Source: Trichomonas vaginalis G3 (taxonomy: Eukaryota; Parabasalia; Trichomonadida; Trichomonadidae). From it: a stretch of DNA of 64,000 bases. The stretch is taken from the NCBI RefSeq assembly GCF_026262505.1, contig NC_067203.1:2542001-2606000 (forward strand). Direction: 5' to 3'. The position numbers and the translations under genes were made by a program. Position 1 is the stretch's first letter. Each line of letters begins with the position of its first letter. Below the pieces are notes generated by a model that was not told where the DNA came from, searched no databases, and saw nothing but the letters and a program-made list of their open reading frames with translations. Positions 62,995 to 64,000 of this stretch are shown in pieces.

Positions 62995-63808
62995 TTACTT
63001 ACTAATAAAATTTCTTTATTGTGACACTTTCTCCGGTTTATAGGACCTCTCTCATATTCTATCTTGTCATATATAAACTCATAGTCATGTATGTCCTCTA
63101 ACCATCTCATAACGGTTTCCAAACCACTTTTATCGGATGTAAAGTAAAAGCATGGATGGTTATGTATAACGTCTAAAGTTTCTAAAGAGTTTCTAAAGAG
63201 TCTCTCAAAGTCCAGTCTACTTGGTATTGAAAATCCCATGTGTTATAGAACGGCGGGTCCACTATAAAGAAAACATTTTCCTTGTCTTTATATTTTTCAT
63301 ACAACTCTGTCCAATGACATCTCACAAACTCTATACCCTCAATATATTTTTCTATGTCCTCTTTGAAAACATTTGTATAGTTAAGATATAAAACTTTTGA
63401 CATAAGTGTTTCAATGTCATGAACTCTTATAGCACCACTATATAATAGTCTAGCAGATATATATCCCAGTCTATATATTCTGCTTTTTTCAAAACCTCTC
63501 TCACAATATTTTTCTTATCTAATGGTATACGTTCCATCTTACCTATAGGTATCTTTTTCTTTTAACTCTTTCAATATATTGTTTGTGTCTGGAATATGTT
63601 TGAGACGGTTCATATAGTTGTCGAAGTCATTGCATATAATCTTTGAGTCAGGAAATACGGTATGACATAAATGGGATATATAGAAACTTCCACCGAACAA
63701 ATCTACAAATGTTAGACCATTCGGTAGTTTCTTAAGTTCTCTCAATATAATATCTTTACATCTACTCTTATTTCCAAAGAACGGTAACGGTGGTTTTGTA
63801 AAATTCAT
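62979..63808 (-). pseudogene. D12-class adenine-N6 DNA methyltransferase (Dam-like), frameshifted
   Basis: Starts at 63808 with MNFTKPPLPFFGNKSRCKDI (SAM-binding loop of D12 enzymes), then FVDLFGGSFYISHLCHTVFP (motif I) and ICNDFDNYMN; after frame changes near 63540 and 63480, YSGAIRVHDIETLMSKV and NVFFIVDPPFYNTWDF with the catalytic DPPF; a last frame change near 63210 leads to DVIHNHPCFYFTSDK and the end at 62979. About 275 residues in all, as in Dam/D12 enzymes. It would methylate adenine in DNA. Target site unknown. Confidence 0.82.
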
Positions 63809-63837
63809 TTATATATAATAATAAAAATGTTTTTACC

Positions 63838-64000
63838 CGAAAAGTGACAGAAAAGTGACAAAACATGAAAATATATATAATTTGTGAAAAGCGACATAAA
63901 AAGTGACATTTTAAAAAGTGACACCATTAATATGATGTAAATAACAACGGTTTTGGTTTTGTCACCGGCTGGTCGGCTGGGGTTCGGTCCTCCTCTTGGG
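63838..64000 (+). repeat. Right terminal region with GTGACA repeats
   Basis: AAGTGACA or close variants occur at about 63840, 63852, 63888 (AAGCGACA), 63899 and 63917, then GTCACCGGCTGG at 63961 matches the left inverted repeat. Likely the subterminal region of copy B. Confidence 0.65.

Larger units (their letters stand above)
42145..64000 (+). mobile_element. Maverick/Polinton copy B, nearly complete
   Basis: About 21.9 kb from the terminus at about 42145 to the window end. The right side at 63961 has GTCACCGGCTGG, complementary to CCAGCCGGTGAC at 42201-42212 on the left, so the right terminus must lie within about 100 bases beyond base 64000. The gene set (major and minor capsid candidates, packaging ATPase, protein-primed-type PolB, rve integrase, SF3 helicase, fibre, methyltransferase) defines a Maverick. 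Most large genes have one to five frameshifts, while several small genes are intact. Insertion is between a host gene and unseen sequence; the target duplication cannot be tested here. Confidence 0.9.

Overview
The window looks like a piece of a parabasalid genome, most probably Trichomonas vaginalis or a close relative. The reasons are: AT-rich, intron-poor genes with very short leaders; initiator-like TCAYTTT motifs a few bases before several start codons (16553, 19500, 30863); a glut of ankyrin-repeat genes and gene relics; a Pmp-like surface protein with a short conserved tail; and two copies of a Maverick/Polinton element. Species cannot be fixed from sequence alone.

Layout. 1-3575 is the end of Maverick copy A, on the minus strand and cut by the window edge. 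It carries one long structural-type gene (broken) and a terminal region full of 25-bp and 86-bp tandem repeats. A 64-base poly-T and a satellite of about 122-124 bp made of paired hairpins follow (to 4975). 5.0-42.0 kb is host DNA: a helical ARM-like protein, a nested pair of non-autonomous DNA transposons (8169-10562 with 8557-9671 inside), an ankyrin protein, a YIF1 homologue, a decayed ankyrin gene, a decayed Pmp-like surface protein, a ubiquitin-like protein, a gene desert (20.7-26.1 kb) with short repeats, then a RasGEF protein, a borealin-like protein, a fringe-like glycosyltransferase, a Rab5-like GTPase, KRR1, a TM9SF/nonaspanin, a second ankyrin protein and a long coiled-coil protein.

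42145-64000 is Maverick copy B, nearly complete (the right terminus lies just outside the window). Plus-strand part: long coiled-coil structural gene, probable major capsid protein, several small genes, probable minor capsid protein, SF3 helicase, packaging ATPase. Middle and right part: small genes, protein-primed-type DNA polymerase B, integrase, a bacteriophage-like tail fibre, a second copy of a conserved 280-residue protein, small hydrophobic or amphipathic proteins and a D12-class adenine DNA methyltransferase. Almost every large gene is interrupted by frameshifts, so this copy is a decaying provirus-like element. I did not find the adenain-type protease usual for the group.

How the parts work together. 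PolB, SF3 helicase and integrase would replicate and integrate the element; capsid proteins and the ATPase would package it; the fibre would contact a host; the methyltransferase could mark element or host DNA. Most element genes share a T-tract plus A motif 10-13 bases before the ATG, which suggests one element-wide promoter type. Host genes flanking the element are ordinary single-copy housekeeping genes (vesicle traffic, ribosome assembly, signalling) plus lineage-expanded families.
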